From assembly GCF_003260195.1 (NCBI RefSeq), contig NZ_QEIH01000001.1:186001-250000 (forward strand): a stretch of 64,000 nt of DNA, read 5' to 3'. Origin of the DNA: Lutibacter citreus. GTDB taxonomy: Bacteria; Bacteroidota; Bacteroidia; Flavobacteriales; Flavobacteriaceae. Positions 13,884-22,502 of this stretch are shown piece after piece. The position numbers and the translations under genes are program-made. The notes under the pieces were generated by a model. It made no database searches. It was given only the letters and a program-made list of their open reading frames with translations, and was not told where the DNA came from. Positions within the stretch are counted from its first letter, which is position 1, and every line of letters starts with the position of its first letter.

Positions 13884-16259
13884 TCAAAACTTAAAAGTTG
13901 CTCCTATTAAAAAGTTTCTTGTAGCTTGTGGATAATATCCTTGAACTTCAAATGAATTTCCAGGAGTAGACCAATTATCTAAAAAAGTATATCCTCTATC
14001 TACATATTCTTTATTGAATACATTGTTTATAACTCCAGAAAATACAATTGATTTAAATATTGATTTTGGATTTATTTTATAGGTTAAATTTAGATCACTT
14101 GTAAAATAACTATCTAATTTTGAGGTTTTAGTATCTGTATTGCTCAGGTATTGTTCACCTACAAATTTTGATAAAAAGTTAATAGTTAAATTTTTAATTG
14201 GTTGGTAGTTTATGGAGTTTCCTGAAATAATATTTGGAGAAAATGCAATATTAGTTGTTCCAATATTTTCGGTAACATCATCTCTTTCTAGAATAAAGTT
14301 TTTAATTTTATTAGAACTTAACGTAAAGTTTGGACTAATAGAGAGCTTATTAGAGATTTTAATGTTGGCATCAATCTCCAAGCCAAGTCTATAACTGTCT
14401 TCAATATTTTCTCTTAAATAGTCTCCAACATCATTTAATCCTCCAGTTTGAATTAATTGATTTTTGTATTGCATATAATACATGTTTGTATTTAAGCTAA
14501 TAGTTTTATTATTTAAACGCCAACCTAATTCAAAATCATTTAATGTTTCATTTTTAACATTAGAACCATTTTTAAAATCATCTCTATTAGGTTCTCTATT
14601 TGCTCTAGCAAAAGAAGTGTAAATACTGTTTATATTGTTTATTTTGTAAGTTAAACCAAACTTAGGGTTGAAAAAACTATAAGATTTATCAATGTTTAAA
14701 TTATCTCTGGCTGACGTTAATCCATCAGTTTTATAATTAACAAATCTTCCTTGTAAATCAACTAATCCACTTAAATTTTCATTTAGTTTAAATGATGCTT
14801 TAGAGTAAATACTAAATTCGTTTTTTGTAGCGTCACTAAAATAATAACGATCTCTTACGTTTGCATCATCAGCAAATTTTCTTGCCCAAATTACTTCTCC
14901 AAAATGGTCTCCTTTATAATTACTTGCTGAAACCCCAGTAATAACTTCGTAACCTTCTTTTTTGTAATTTGTATTAAAATTTAAGACATAAAAATCATTA
15001 TCTAACCATCTTCTCACAATTAAATCAGTAGCCGGTGTTCCATACCAATCTACTCCAGTAGCTTCTACAATATTATTGTATTTTGATACCGCACTACCTT
15101 CTTTAGATTGCTCAAAATATCCTTTTCCTTTAGTATAATTTAGTCCTAGATTTGTTGACCAATTTTCGTTTAATTTCTCGTTCCAATGTAATTGATAATG
15201 ATCTTGCCAGTAATTATCAGTTTCATTATCATAAGTGTAAGGGTTCTGTCTTCTATCCTCTTTTAGTTCTTCTTTACTTAAACCATACCAAGCTTGGTAA
15301 GTTTTTTCTTTATTACCAAAAATTATGGCCTTAATTAATGTATTATCGTCTACATAAGAACCTTGTAAAAAGTATGACTTTAGATCAGAAGAGGCTCTAT
15401 CTACGTATCCATCAGAACTAATTTTTGAAAGACGACCTGCAATTTCAATGTGATCATTAATTTTTCCAGTGCTAAATTTAACTGTATTTTTATAGGTGTT
15501 GTAAGATCCTATTGCGCTACTTATTTCTCCGTAAGAATTCTCTGAAATAGCATCGGTTAGCAAGTTTAAACTGGCTCCAAAAGCACCAGCACCATTTGTA
15601 GAAGTTCCAATACCACGTTGCAATTGAATACTTTGAGTTGAGGATGTAAAATCACCTAAATTTACCCAAAATGTACCTTGACTTTCCGTATCATTATAAG
15701 GTATTCCATTTAACGTAACGTTAATTCTTGTAGCGTCAGAACCACGTACTCTAATATACGTATAACCAACACCAGCACCTGCATCTGAAGAACTTGTAAC
15801 AGAAGGTAAGTAATTTAATAGAACAGGAATATCTTGTCCTAAATTACGATTTTCTAAATCTTCTTTTGTTATGTTACTGTGTGTAACTGGAGATGTTGAT
15901 TTAACTCTAACAGCAGATACTAAAACTTCATCTAATTTTACAAAACTATTTGATAAGTCTACAGTTATAGAAGTGTTTTTGTTTAAGTTAACTACAACTT
16001 CTTTAGGTTCACTTAAAGCTTTAACAATTAATGTGTATTCACCTTTTTTAAGTGATAGGCTAAAATTCCCATCAAAGTCACTGGAAGTACCTAGGTTAGT
16101 TCCTTTAACTAAAATACTGGCTCCAGGAATTGGTTCTTGCTTGTCAACTACTTTTCCATAAATAGTAAATTGTTCTTGTGCAAATACATTGTTTGAAATA
16201 ATTAAAAAAGCTACTAGTATCTTTGCTTTTTTAAGGTTCTGTTTTAAAAATTGTTTCAT
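13884..16259 (-). CDS. TonB-dependent outer-membrane receptor, predicted thiamin importer
   Basis: 791 residues. Signal peptide (ends FAQ), then a carboxypeptidase-like beta domain (about 30-105, FTIYGKVVDKQEPIPGASIL), a TonB-box-like stretch (LDEVLVSAVRV), a plug domain (about 115-230, with YIRVRGSDATRINVTLNGIP) and a 22-strand barrel to the terminal Phe (LIGATFKF), as expected for TonB receptors. A TPP riboswitch lies in its 5' leader, so expression should fall when thiamin pyrophosphate is abundant. This makes thiamin or a thiamin phosphate the likely ligand, as proposed for riboswitch-linked receptors in Bacteroidota. The ligand is inferred from regulation, not from the barrel sequence. 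Confidence 0.88.
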   Translation of the reverse strand: MKQFLKQNLKKAKILVAFLIISNNVFAQEQFTIYGKVVDKQEPIPGASILVKGTNLGTSSDFDGNFSLSLKKGEYTLIVKALSEPKEVVVNLNKNTSITVDLSNSFVKLDEVLVSAVRVKSTSPVTHSNITKEDLENRNLGQDIPVLLNYLPSVTSSSDAGAGVGYTYIRVRGSDATRINVTLNGIPYNDTESQGTFWVNLGDFTSSTQSIQLQRGIGTSTNGAGAFGASLNLLTDAISENSYGEISSAIGSYNTYKNTVKFSTGKINDHIEIAGRLSKISSDGYVDRASSDLKSYFLQGSYVDDNTLIKAIIFGNKEKTYQAWYGLSKEELKEDRRQNPYTYDNETDNYWQDHYQLHWNEKLNENWSTNLGLNYTKGKGYFEQSKEGSAVSKYNNIVEATGVDWYGTPATDLIVRRWLDNDFYVLNFNTNYKKEGYEVITGVSASNYKGDHFGEVIWARKFADDANVRDRYYFSDATKNEFSIYSKASFKLNENLSGLVDLQGRFVNYKTDGLTSARDNLNIDKSYSFFNPKFGLTYKINNINSIYTSFARANREPNRDDFKNGSNVKNETLNDFELGWRLNNKTISLNTNMYYMQYKNQLIQTGGLNDVGDYLRENIEDSYRLGLEIDANIKISNKLSISPNFTLSSNKIKNFILERDDVTENIGTTNIAFSPNIISGNSINYQPIKNLTINFLSKFVGEQYLSNTDTKTSKLDSYFTSDLNLTYKINPKSIFKSIVFSGVINNVFNKEYVDRGYTFLDNWSTPGNSFEVQGYYPQATRNFLIGATFKF

Positions 16260-16342
16260 TTTTTATAAAATAAAACGATGTAAAAAGAGGTAATTAATCG
16301 ATGATTTGAATAATTAACTGTTTACCACAGCACTATTGTGCT

Positions 16343-16423
16343 TTTATCTTCCCTTAACAGCATTACCTGTTCAGGTTCAATGGGTTTGATCTCAGCCGTT
16401 TTCGGCACCCCTTTTGAGATGGT
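16343..16423 (-). promoter_or_regulatory. TPP riboswitch (THI element)
   Basis: On the minus strand the aptamer core is clear: GGGGTGCCGAAAACGGCTGA, then GAT and ACCC, then ACCTGAACAGGTAATGCTGT and GGGAAG. The CTGAGA and ACCTGA/AATGC parts are the conserved ligand-binding bulges of the TPP riboswitch, and ATCTC / GAAGAT can close P1. It lies about 85 nt before the TonB receptor start. No clear terminator follows the aptamer, so control at translation initiation is more likely than attenuation. Confidence 0.93.
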
Positions 16424-16464
16424 GCAATATTACAAATAAATTTTAGAAAAAAGCAAAAAATATT

Positions 16465-16869
16465 TTATTCAAAATTAGGCTTCTTTCTATAAGCCTTTTT
16501 AAAAGCGTGTTTTTTCTTTTTTTCTAAACGTTTTTTTATGCTTGATTTACTTGGTTTTGTGGGCTTCCTTTTTTTAGGTTTTAGCAAGCTTTTTTTAAGT
16601 AAATCGAATAGTTTTTTTATAACTAGATCTTTATTTTTATGCTGACTTCTACTTTCTGAACAAGTTAATATAAGTACGTTTTCTTTAGAGATTTTATGAC
16701 CTAATTTTTTTTCAAGAATTTCTTTTTCTTCAGAAGTTAAACCATTAGAATTTTCAATATTAAAGAAGAGTTCGATTTTTGAAGAAACTTTATTAACATG
16801 TTGTCCTCCAGCTCCGCTACTTCTAACGGCTTTAAATTCTAGTTCTTGTATGATTTTTTTAGTGTCCAA
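16465..16869 (-). CDS. arfB: Alternative ribosome-rescue factor ArfB (peptidyl-tRNA hydrolase, GGQ)
   Basis: 134 residues, standard for ArfB/YaeJ. The catalytic GGQ loop is RSSGAGGQHVNKVSSKIEL near the N-terminus. A very basic tail (about residues 95-134, rich in Lys) is the part that enters the empty mRNA channel of stalled ribosomes in this family. It lacks the codon-recognition domains of RF1/RF2, so it acts without a stop codon. It lies 6 nt behind the NadR-like gene on the same strand and is probably translated from that transcript, though its role is unrelated. Confidence 0.93.
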   Translation of the reverse strand: MDTKKIIQELEFKAVRSSGAGGQHVNKVSSKIELFFNIENSNGLTSEEKEILEKKLGHKISKENVLILTCSESRSQHKNKDLVIKKLFDLLKKSLLKPKKRKPTKPSKSSIKKRLEKKKKHAFKKAYRKKPNFE

Positions 16870-16875
16870 ACTAAT

Positions 16876-17466
16876 TTATTTTGTAGAGTTTTGAAGTTGT
16901 GCTTTTTCTTTTAAAAGTTGATCAATTTCTTTAATGGCAGTCTTTAAACGCGTATTTAAATCACCTTTTAGTAAAATATATGGTTTGTTGTATTTTATTA
17001 ATGTAGCTTCAAAAATGTTAAACATTTCTTTTCGTTGATGAGGGTTTTCTCTAATGTCGTCAGCTTCCCAAGGTGTATCAATATAAGTTAATAAATACAA
17101 ATCATAATGATTTTTTAATGCAGCTTCTTTTAATTTGGGATCAATCGATTTTTCGTAATAATTTTCAAAATAAACAACAGTTTCCAAGAGATCAGTATCG
17201 CATATTTGCACTTTATCAGCCTTTTTAGAAAGTTTATTTTCTAATTTCATTTGTCCAAAGGCAATTGGAAGTTGATCACTGCTTTCGCATAATTTACGTT
17301 TGTTATTCCATTTTTTTTGTAAATATTCACGTGCATATTCCTGCACCCAAACAGTATGATAATGACGAGCTAATTTTCTTGAAATTGTTGTTTTACCGGT
17401 GCTTTCTGGACCAAATAAAACTATTTTTATGATGTTAGTTGATTTTTGTTTAAGATCTTTCTCCAT
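16876..17466 (-). CDS. NadR-like P-loop nucleoside kinase
   Basis: 196 residues. Walker A is FGPESTGKTTISRKLA, followed by VQEYAREY and later DTDLLETVVYFE, the pattern of the ribosylnicotinamide kinase domain of NadR. It phosphorylates a nucleoside-like substrate taken up by the adjacent permease; nicotinamide riboside is the standard substrate. Its start overlaps the permease gene by 40 nt, and no later Met precedes Walker A, so the overlap is real and implies translational coupling. The TPP riboswitch nearby raises the alternative that this pair handles thiamin rather than nicotinamide riboside. Sequence alone does not decide. Confidence 0.85.
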   Translation of the reverse strand: MEKDLKQKSTNIIKIVLFGPESTGKTTISRKLARHYHTVWVQEYAREYLQKKWNNKRKLCESSDQLPIAFGQMKLENKLSKKADKVQICDTDLLETVVYFENYYEKSIDPKLKEAALKNHYDLYLLTYIDTPWEADDIRENPHQRKEMFNIFEATLIKYNKPYILLKGDLNTRLKTAIKEIDQLLKEKAQLQNSTK

Positions 17467-18059
17467 GATAAATAACCTGAAATTGCAATTATTGTAAATA
17501 TAAGATATTGAAAACTTGTAAATGTAAAACCTTTATAGAAATATAAAGGAGCAGAAATTAGGTCTCCAATAATCCAATATGTCCAGTTTTCAAGTTTTCT
17601 TTTTGCCATTAACCACATCCCTACAAAAAATATGGCTGTTGTAATAGTATCAACATAGGCAACCCAACTGGTCCATTTATCAAAACTTTTATAAACAATA
17701 AATACAAAAAGTAATGTTGAAATAAATATAAATACCGATGTTATTTTTTCTTTTTTTGTAGTTTTAGAAATAAGAGTATTGTGAGAAGCATCAACTTTTC
17801 TGGTCCAAATATACCAACCATAAACACTCATTATAAAATAGTAAGCGTTAATCATCATGTCACCAAGTAATCCCCATTTTAGCAATAAATACACAAATAT
17901 TATTGTACTTACCATACCTGTTGGAAACACCCATATTTTATTGTTTTTGGAATACCAAACGGATAGAAATCCAAATATTACAGCTATTATTTCAAGTGCA
18001 ATATCAATAGTTTCATAATTACTGTATTGGCCAAATAAGGTGTTAAACAAATCGTTCAT
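17427..18059 (-). CDS. PnuC/PnuT-family vitamin permease
   Basis: 210 residues with about seven hydrophobic helices. The Trp/Tyr-rich motif SVYGWYIWTRK in the middle and the helix near LENWTYWIIGDLISAPLYFYK are hallmarks of the PnuC family, which allows facilitated uptake of nicotinamide riboside; PnuT members carry thiamin. It is coupled to the NadR-like kinase by a 40-nt overlap, as in trap-by-phosphorylation systems. A TPP-riboswitch-controlled TonB receptor is encoded two genes downstream, but the riboswitch lies after this gene and does not control it. Both substrates remain open. Confidence 0.85.
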   Translation of the reverse strand: MNDLFNTLFGQYSNYETIDIALEIIAVIFGFLSVWYSKNNKIWVFPTGMVSTIIFVYLLLKWGLLGDMMINAYYFIMSVYGWYIWTRKVDASHNTLISKTTKKEKITSVFIFISTLLFVFIVYKSFDKWTSWVAYVDTITTAIFFVGMWLMAKRKLENWTYWIIGDLISAPLYFYKGFTFTSFQYLIFTIIAISGYLSWRKILNKNQLTS

Positions 18060-18174
18060 AATTATATTATATATTTTTCAAAAGCAGTGTCAATTACTCC
18101 CAAATTTACTCCGTTATAATAAGTATTTGTTAGTTATTTTTTTGAAGATTCCTGTATAGCTGGCTAAAATATTT

Positions 18175-18813
18175 TTAGTCATTAGATAAAGGATCTATAG
18201 CATAAACTAAAGTGAAATTCTCAACCTGCTCAAAGTAAATGTTGTAACTTTTTTGCCAGTCTTCGGCTTTTATAAATCCAGTAGTTTTTTTGTCTATTAT
18301 TTGGAATGAATTAATGTCAATATCATTTTTAAAAGTCAATCCACCGTGCGGATAAATTTTATACAAACTTTCTTTTGCTCCCCAAATTACAGTTAATTGT
18401 TGAATGTAATCATCATCTTGATGAATAAAACCACTTTCAAAATTGACAAATTTATGTTGAATAATTTTTATTTTTTCTCTATTCATTTCTATGTCAATAC
18501 CAACTTCGGAATCACTAATTATAATTGCTGAAAAATTAAATGAGTGTGTTATGGAAATATTTTTTCCATCTTTTAAATGCGGTTTTCCATTTTCATTATA
18601 GTATAAATCAAAGTCAGTATAACCAGCTTCACGAAGTAAATGTCTAACGCTTAAAAAACCACGTTGGTGCAGTTTACTTTTCATTGAGAGCAATCTTTTT
18701 TTACTTCTTTCATTTAATTCAATTTCTTTTGAAAGTTCACAAAGCGAAGCTTCAATTTTCCACACATATATTGTTGTGTGCTTATTTGGTTTAATTGTTT
18801 TATATAAAGGCAT
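18175..18813 (-). CDS. 4'-phosphopantetheinyl transferase superfamily protein (Sfp-type)
   Basis: 212 residues, the two-lobed Sfp type. It transfers phosphopantetheine from CoA to a Ser of carrier proteins. The Mg-binding motif is GIDIE (in SEVGIDIEMNREK), and the second motif is WGAKESLYKIY, matching WxxKEAxxK. The N-lobe motif RGFLSVRHLLREAG fits as well. No carrier protein or polyketide/NRPS gene is in the window, so it may serve acyl carrier protein or a flexirubin-type aryl polyene pathway elsewhere. It is transcribed away from ahcY, with which it shares a short divergent region. Confidence 0.88.
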   Translation of the reverse strand: MPLYKTIKPNKHTTIYVWKIEASLCELSKEIELNERSKKRLLSMKSKLHQRGFLSVRHLLREAGYTDFDLYYNENGKPHLKDGKNISITHSFNFSAIIISDSEVGIDIEMNREKIKIIQHKFVNFESGFIHQDDDYIQQLTVIWGAKESLYKIYPHGGLTFKNDIDINSFQIIDKKTTGFIKAEDWQKSYNIYFEQVENFTLVYAIDPLSND

Positions 18814-18835
18814 TTATAATCTAAAATGTATTTTG

Positions 18836-18843
18836 TACTTTTG
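18836..18843 (+). promoter_or_regulatory. ahcY -7 promoter element
   Basis: TACTTTTG fits TAnnTTTG. It lies 57 nt before the ATG at 18901, inside a longer in-frame extension that begins at 18826. An mRNA starting near 18850 would lack that upstream ATG, which supports the later start. Confidence 0.6.
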
Positions 18844-18900
18844 CAAAACTTTAAAACATTATTTAAACTTGTTTTAAATAACATTACAAATTTAATAAAT

Positions 18901-20217
18901 ATGAGTTCAGAAACATCAACTTACGTAAAATATAAGGTAAAAGACATCAATCTTGCAGATTGGGGACGAAAAGAAATTGAATTAGCTGAAGCAGAAATGC
19001 CAGGTTTAATGAGTTTAAGAGAAGAATATAAAGGACAAAAGCCTTTGGCTGGAGCAAGAATAGCTGGTTGTTTGCATATGACAATTCAAACTGCTGTTTT
19101 AATTGAAACTTTAGTAGATTTAGGTGCTGAGGTAACTTGGAGTTCTTGTAATATTTTCTCTACACAAGATCAAGCTGCTGCGGCAATTGCTGCTGCAGGA
19201 GTATCAGTATACGCATGGAAAGGTTTAAGTGAAGAAGAATTTGACTGGTGTATTGAGCAAACATTATTTTTTGGAGAAGAGAAAAAGCCATTAAACTTAA
19301 TTTTAGATGATGGTGGAGATTTAACAAATATGGTGTTAGATAGATATCCTGAATTAGCTGCAGGAATTAATGGTTTATCTGAAGAAACTACTACAGGAGT
19401 TCACCGTTTATACGACAGAATGAAGGCGGGAACATTACCAATGCCAGCAATTAACGTAAATGATTCCGTTACTAAATCTAAATTTGATAATAAATACGGA
19501 TGTAGAGAAAGTGCTGTTGATGCTATTAGAAGAGCAACAGATATTATGTTAGCAGGAAAACGTGTAACAGTTTGTGGTTATGGTGATGTTGGTAAAGGAA
19601 CTGCAGCTTCTTTTAAAGGAGCAGGTTCTATTGTAACTGTAACAGAAATAGATCCTATTTGTGCATTACAAGCTGCAATGGATGGTTTTGAAGTGAAGAG
19701 ATTAGAAACTGTTGTTGGTAATTCTGATATTATTATTACTACTACAGGAAATAAAGATATTATTCAAGGTCATCATTTCGAAGCAATGAAAGATAAAGTA
19801 ATTGTATGTAATATTGGGCATTTTGATAATGAAATTGATATGGCTTGGTTAAATAAAAATCACGGAAATACAAAAGATACTATTAAGCCACAAGTTGATA
19901 AATATAATATTAACGGAAAAGATATTGTTGTTTTAGCTGAAGGACGTTTAGTTAATTTAGGTTGTGCTACAGGTCACCCAAGTTTTGTGATGAGTAATTC
20001 ATTTACTAACCAAACATTGGCTCAATTAGAACTTTGGAATAATAGAGAAGCTTATAAGAATGAAGTTTATATGTTGCCAAAACATTTAGATGAAAAAGTT
20101 GCACGTTTACACTTAGCTAAAATAGGAGTTGAACTAGAAACTTTACGTGAAGACCAAGCGGAATATATTGGTGTAACAGTAGAAGGGCCATTTAAGCCAG
20201 AGTATTATAGATATTAA
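18901..20217 (+). CDS. ahcY: Adenosylhomocysteinase (SAH hydrolase)
   Basis: 438 residues from the chosen ATG. It cleaves S-adenosylhomocysteine to adenosine and homocysteine, pulling SAM-dependent methylation forward. The NAD-binding motif [17 protein letters not shown] is present, as are substrate-side residues in the N-terminal domain ([25 protein letters not shown]) and the C-terminal KPEYYRY, whose Lys and Tyr reach into the neighbour's NAD site. The frame is open further upstream to 18826, but those 25 residues are not family-like and lie before the likely transcription start. It is probably monocistronic or shared with the Usp gene 38 nt downstream. Confidence 0.97.
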   Translation: MSSETSTYVKYKVKDINLADWGRKEIELAEAEMPGLMSLREEYKGQKPLAGARIAGCLHMTIQTAVLIETLVDLGAEVTWSSCNIFSTQDQAAAAIAAAGVSVYAWKGLSEEEFDWCIEQTLFFGEEKKPLNLILDDGGDLTNMVLDRYPELAAGINGLSEETTTGVHRLYDRMKAGTLPMPAINVNDSVTKSKFDNKYGCRESAVDAIRRATDIMLAGKRVTVCGYGDVGKGTAASFKGAGSIVTVTEIDPICALQAAMDGFEVKRLETVVGNSDIIITTTGNKDIIQGHHFEAMKDKVIVCNIGHFDNEIDMAWLNKNHGNTKDTIKPQVDKYNINGKDIVVLAEGRLVNLGCATGHPSFVMSNSFTNQTLAQLELWNNREAYKNEVYMLPKHLDEKVARLHLAKIGVELETLREDQAEYIGVTVEGPFKPEYYRY

Positions 20218-20255
20218 TGTTGTTTTAAAAATTAAATTAAGTAATATTAAATTTT

Positions 20256-21050
20256 ATGAAAAGAATTTTAGTTCCACTAGGTAATATTGAAAATTCGGTT
20301 GATACATTGCAATATGCCATAGATTTGGCCTCAGTTTCAAATTCAAGAATTTATGTAATTCAAGTTTTTGGATCTGTAAAAACTACTGGGATTCTTAAAA
20401 AAGTAGATGATATTATTGAAAGTGAAGCAAAAGAAGAATTAAGAAGAATACTTGAAAATGTAGATAAAAAAAACGTTGAAATTATATCAAAGGTTTTTAA
20501 AGGTGAAATTTCAAATGTAATTCAAATAGTATCTAAAGCTTTAGATGTTGATCTTATTGTTTCATCTGCTAATTATACGAGTCCAGATTCTTCAGTTTAT
20601 ATTGGTCCAGTTGTTGGTGAAATTGTTAAAAGAATGGAATTTCCTGTTCTTATTATACCAAAAGGATATCAATTTAAACCGTATAAGACCATTTTATTAG
20701 GTGTTCGTTCTGGATTAATAAAAAGAGGAGGGGTGTTAGATCCTTTACACGATTTGGTTAGTATCTTTAAATCTAAAGTTAATTTACTTCATGTGATTAC
20801 TTCAAATAATAAAGAAAAAGACAATATTTTGCATAAAGATTTTAATGCAATTGCAGATTCAGTTATAAAAACTGAAAATGCTACTGTTTATCAAGGTGTG
20901 TTAAAGCATTTAAATGATGTAAACCCAGATTTATTGTGTGTTATTAGACGTAAGCGAGGATTTTTCTCAAAATTATGGGAGAAAAAGCGAATTAAAAAAA
21001 TAGATTTTGAAAGTAGAATCCCGCTCTTAGTTTTAAGAGGGAATTTATAA
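20256..21050 (+). CDS. Universal stress protein, tandem Usp domains
   Basis: 264 residues. Two UspA-like domains: the first (about 1-145, MKRILVPLGNIENSVDTLQY, ending FPVLIIPKG) and a shorter, more diverged second one (about 148-264, ending IPLLVLRG). The ATP-binding G-rich loop of domain 1 is weak (IGPVVGEIVKRM), so nucleotide binding is uncertain. Such cytoplasmic proteins are induced by starvation, respiratory or oxidative stress, and the precise job is usually unknown. It lies 38 nt after ahcY and is closed by a very long perfect terminator stem. Confidence 0.85.
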   Translation: MKRILVPLGNIENSVDTLQYAIDLASVSNSRIYVIQVFGSVKTTGILKKVDDIIESEAKEELRRILENVDKKNVEIISKVFKGEISNVIQIVSKALDVDLIVSSANYTSPDSSVYIGPVVGEIVKRMEFPVLIIPKGYQFKPYKTILLGVRSGLIKRGGVLDPLHDLVSIFKSKVNLLHVITSNNKEKDNILHKDFNAIADSVIKTENATVYQGVLKHLNDVNPDLLCVIRRKRGFFSKLWEKKRIKKIDFESRIPLLVLRGNL

Positions 21051-21078
21051 AAGCTTATTTTAGTAAAAAAAGAATAAC

Positions 21079-21132
21079 GTTCTCAAATAAAAAAACCACT
21101 CAATTTGTTGAGTGGTTTTTTTATTTGAGAAC
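21079..21132. terminator. Perfect 25-bp inverted repeat, terminator after the Usp gene
   Basis: Two perfect 25-bp arms with a 4-nt TTTG centre. The inner stem ACCACTCAA / TTGAGTGGT is flanked by A7/T7 tracts and an outer GTTCTCAAAT / ATTTGAGAAC. It can terminate in both directions. Its inner 15 bp recur exactly at 22332. The following stretch to 21372 holds only a 23-codon open frame (21292-21363) that I do not trust. Confidence 0.9.
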
Positions 21133-21372
21133 AGTTTCCTAATAGTTAAATGAGATCATTCCACATTTTAGGTTTACTATGTTAACCAACTTAAAACAGG
21201 TTTTTTACTTGTTTAAAAATTAAATGAGAAATTACTATTTTCGCAATGTGTTTAAAATTCAATTAAATAGTATGAAATATTTTTTAGTGAAATGAACATG
21301 TTAAAAAAATTATCCCCTAACAAAATATCATTAAGGGAATCGCAAATGACGTTAAAAGAATAATATATACAC

Positions 21373-22215
21373 ATGAAAAACTCAACAGCAATTTTTTATA
21401 TGATTTTTAGTGTTATAGCATTTGCGCTAATGAATACAGTTGTAAAATATTTAAATGATTTTAGCGCGTATCAGATTGTTTTTTTTAGATCAATAGGAAC
21501 TTTGTTATTTACAATTCCATTAATTATAAAACATAAAATCCCGTTTTTAGGAAACAATAAAAAATTGTTACTACTTAGAGGAATTGCAGGTGTAATATCG
21601 CTAACTTGTTTCTTTCAATCTCTTAATTATTTAGCTGTAGGAACTGCGGTTTCATTAAGATATACATCTCCAATTTTTGCCGCAATTTTTGCATTTATTT
21701 TTTTGAAAGAAAAAGTAAAACCAATGCAATGGTTGCTATTTTTAATAGCGTTTATAGGTGTTTTAATTATTAAAGGTTTTGGTGTAGATGTAAATTCTAT
21801 TGGATTACTATTAATTATTCTATCCGCAATTTTTTTAGGTTTAATATTTGTTATAATTCGTAAAATCCGTGATACAGAAAATTCACTAGTTATCATTAAT
21901 TATTTTATGATTATGGCGTTTTTGTTTGGAGGAATTATGTCTATCAATAATTGGAAAACCCCAAATAAAGTAGAATGGCTTCTTTTATTAAGTTTAGGTG
22001 TTTTTGGATATGTTGGTCAATTATATATGACAAAAGCATTTCAGTCTCATGAGACAAATGTAATCGCCCCATTAAAGTATTTAGAAGTAGTTTTTATGAT
22101 TATTATTGGGGCTTTTTGGTTTGATGAAATTTATAACTTATGGACTTTGTTAGGGGTGTTTTTAATCTTAATTGGGTTAGTGTATAATATTTATTTAAAG
22201 AGAAAAGAAGGTTAG
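21373..22215 (+). CDS. EamA-family DMT transporter
   Basis: 280 residues with ten hydrophobic segments in two five-helix repeats, each of EamA type (first repeat about 5-135, second about 145-275). AVSLRYTSPIFAAIFAFIFLKEKV near the end of repeat 1 is the family signature, repeated as IAPLKYLEVVFMIIIGAFWFDE in repeat 2. These proteins export or import metabolites such as amino acids, nucleosides or purines; the substrate cannot be read from the sequence. It stands alone between two terminators that share the same stem sequence. Confidence 0.88.
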   Translation: MKNSTAIFYMIFSVIAFALMNTVVKYLNDFSAYQIVFFRSIGTLLFTIPLIIKHKIPFLGNNKKLLLLRGIAGVISLTCFFQSLNYLAVGTAVSLRYTSPIFAAIFAFIFLKEKVKPMQWLLFLIAFIGVLIIKGFGVDVNSIGLLLIILSAIFLGLIFVIIRKIRDTENSLVIINYFMIMAFLFGGIMSINNWKTPNKVEWLLLLSLGVFGYVGQLYMTKAFQSHETNVIAPLKYLEVVFMIIIGAFWFDEIYNLWTLLGVFLILIGLVYNIYLKRKEG

Positions 22216-22330
22216 TTTTAATATGGAATATTTTTATTTTCACTAAGAACGGTTGAGGTAGATTTTGAAAGAATAATTCTGTAATTGGTTTTAATAGGTA
22301 ATTTATAAAATTTAGAATATTATTTTAAGC

Positions 22331-22365
22331 TAAAAAAACCACTCAATAATTGAGTGGTTTTTTTA
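22331..22365. terminator. Intrinsic terminator after the DMT transporter
   Basis: Perfect 16-bp arms around TAA, with an A-run on the left and a T-run on the right. The stem repeats the inner stem of the terminator at 21079. Confidence 0.9.
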
Positions 22366-22446
22366 TTTTGCAATTTCCCCTAATAATCAAAAATAAATAA
22401 ATCTTTTTCTATGATGTAAATATACAAAGGGAAGTAATGTTATCTG

Positions 22447-22490
22447 AGGGTAGTTGCCCTATTTTTAGGAGGGGGAATACCCCCCTTTTT
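22447..22490 (+). other. Two GC-rich hairpins ahead of the comM 3' end
   Basis: AGGGTAGTTGCCCT (22447-22460) and GGGGGAATACCCCC (22471-22484) form small hairpins, the second followed by a T-run. They stand out in this AT-rich region. They may be a second terminator reading rightward or a relic of another element. Confidence 0.5.
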
Positions 22491-22502
22491 TATTTGAATA
22501 GT

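Noticed and set aside
13884-18059. A single thiamin operon under the TPP riboswitch
   Set aside because: The riboswitch lies downstream of the permease and kinase genes on the same strand, so only the TonB receptor can be controlled by it.
18826-18900. N-terminal extension of adenosylhomocysteinase
   Set aside because: The -7 element lies inside it, so the likely mRNA starts after the upstream ATG, and the residues are not family-like.
21292-21363. 23-codon open frame before the DMT transporter gene
   Set aside because: No conserved feature or promoter fits it, and a frame of this size is expected by chance in AT-rich DNA.
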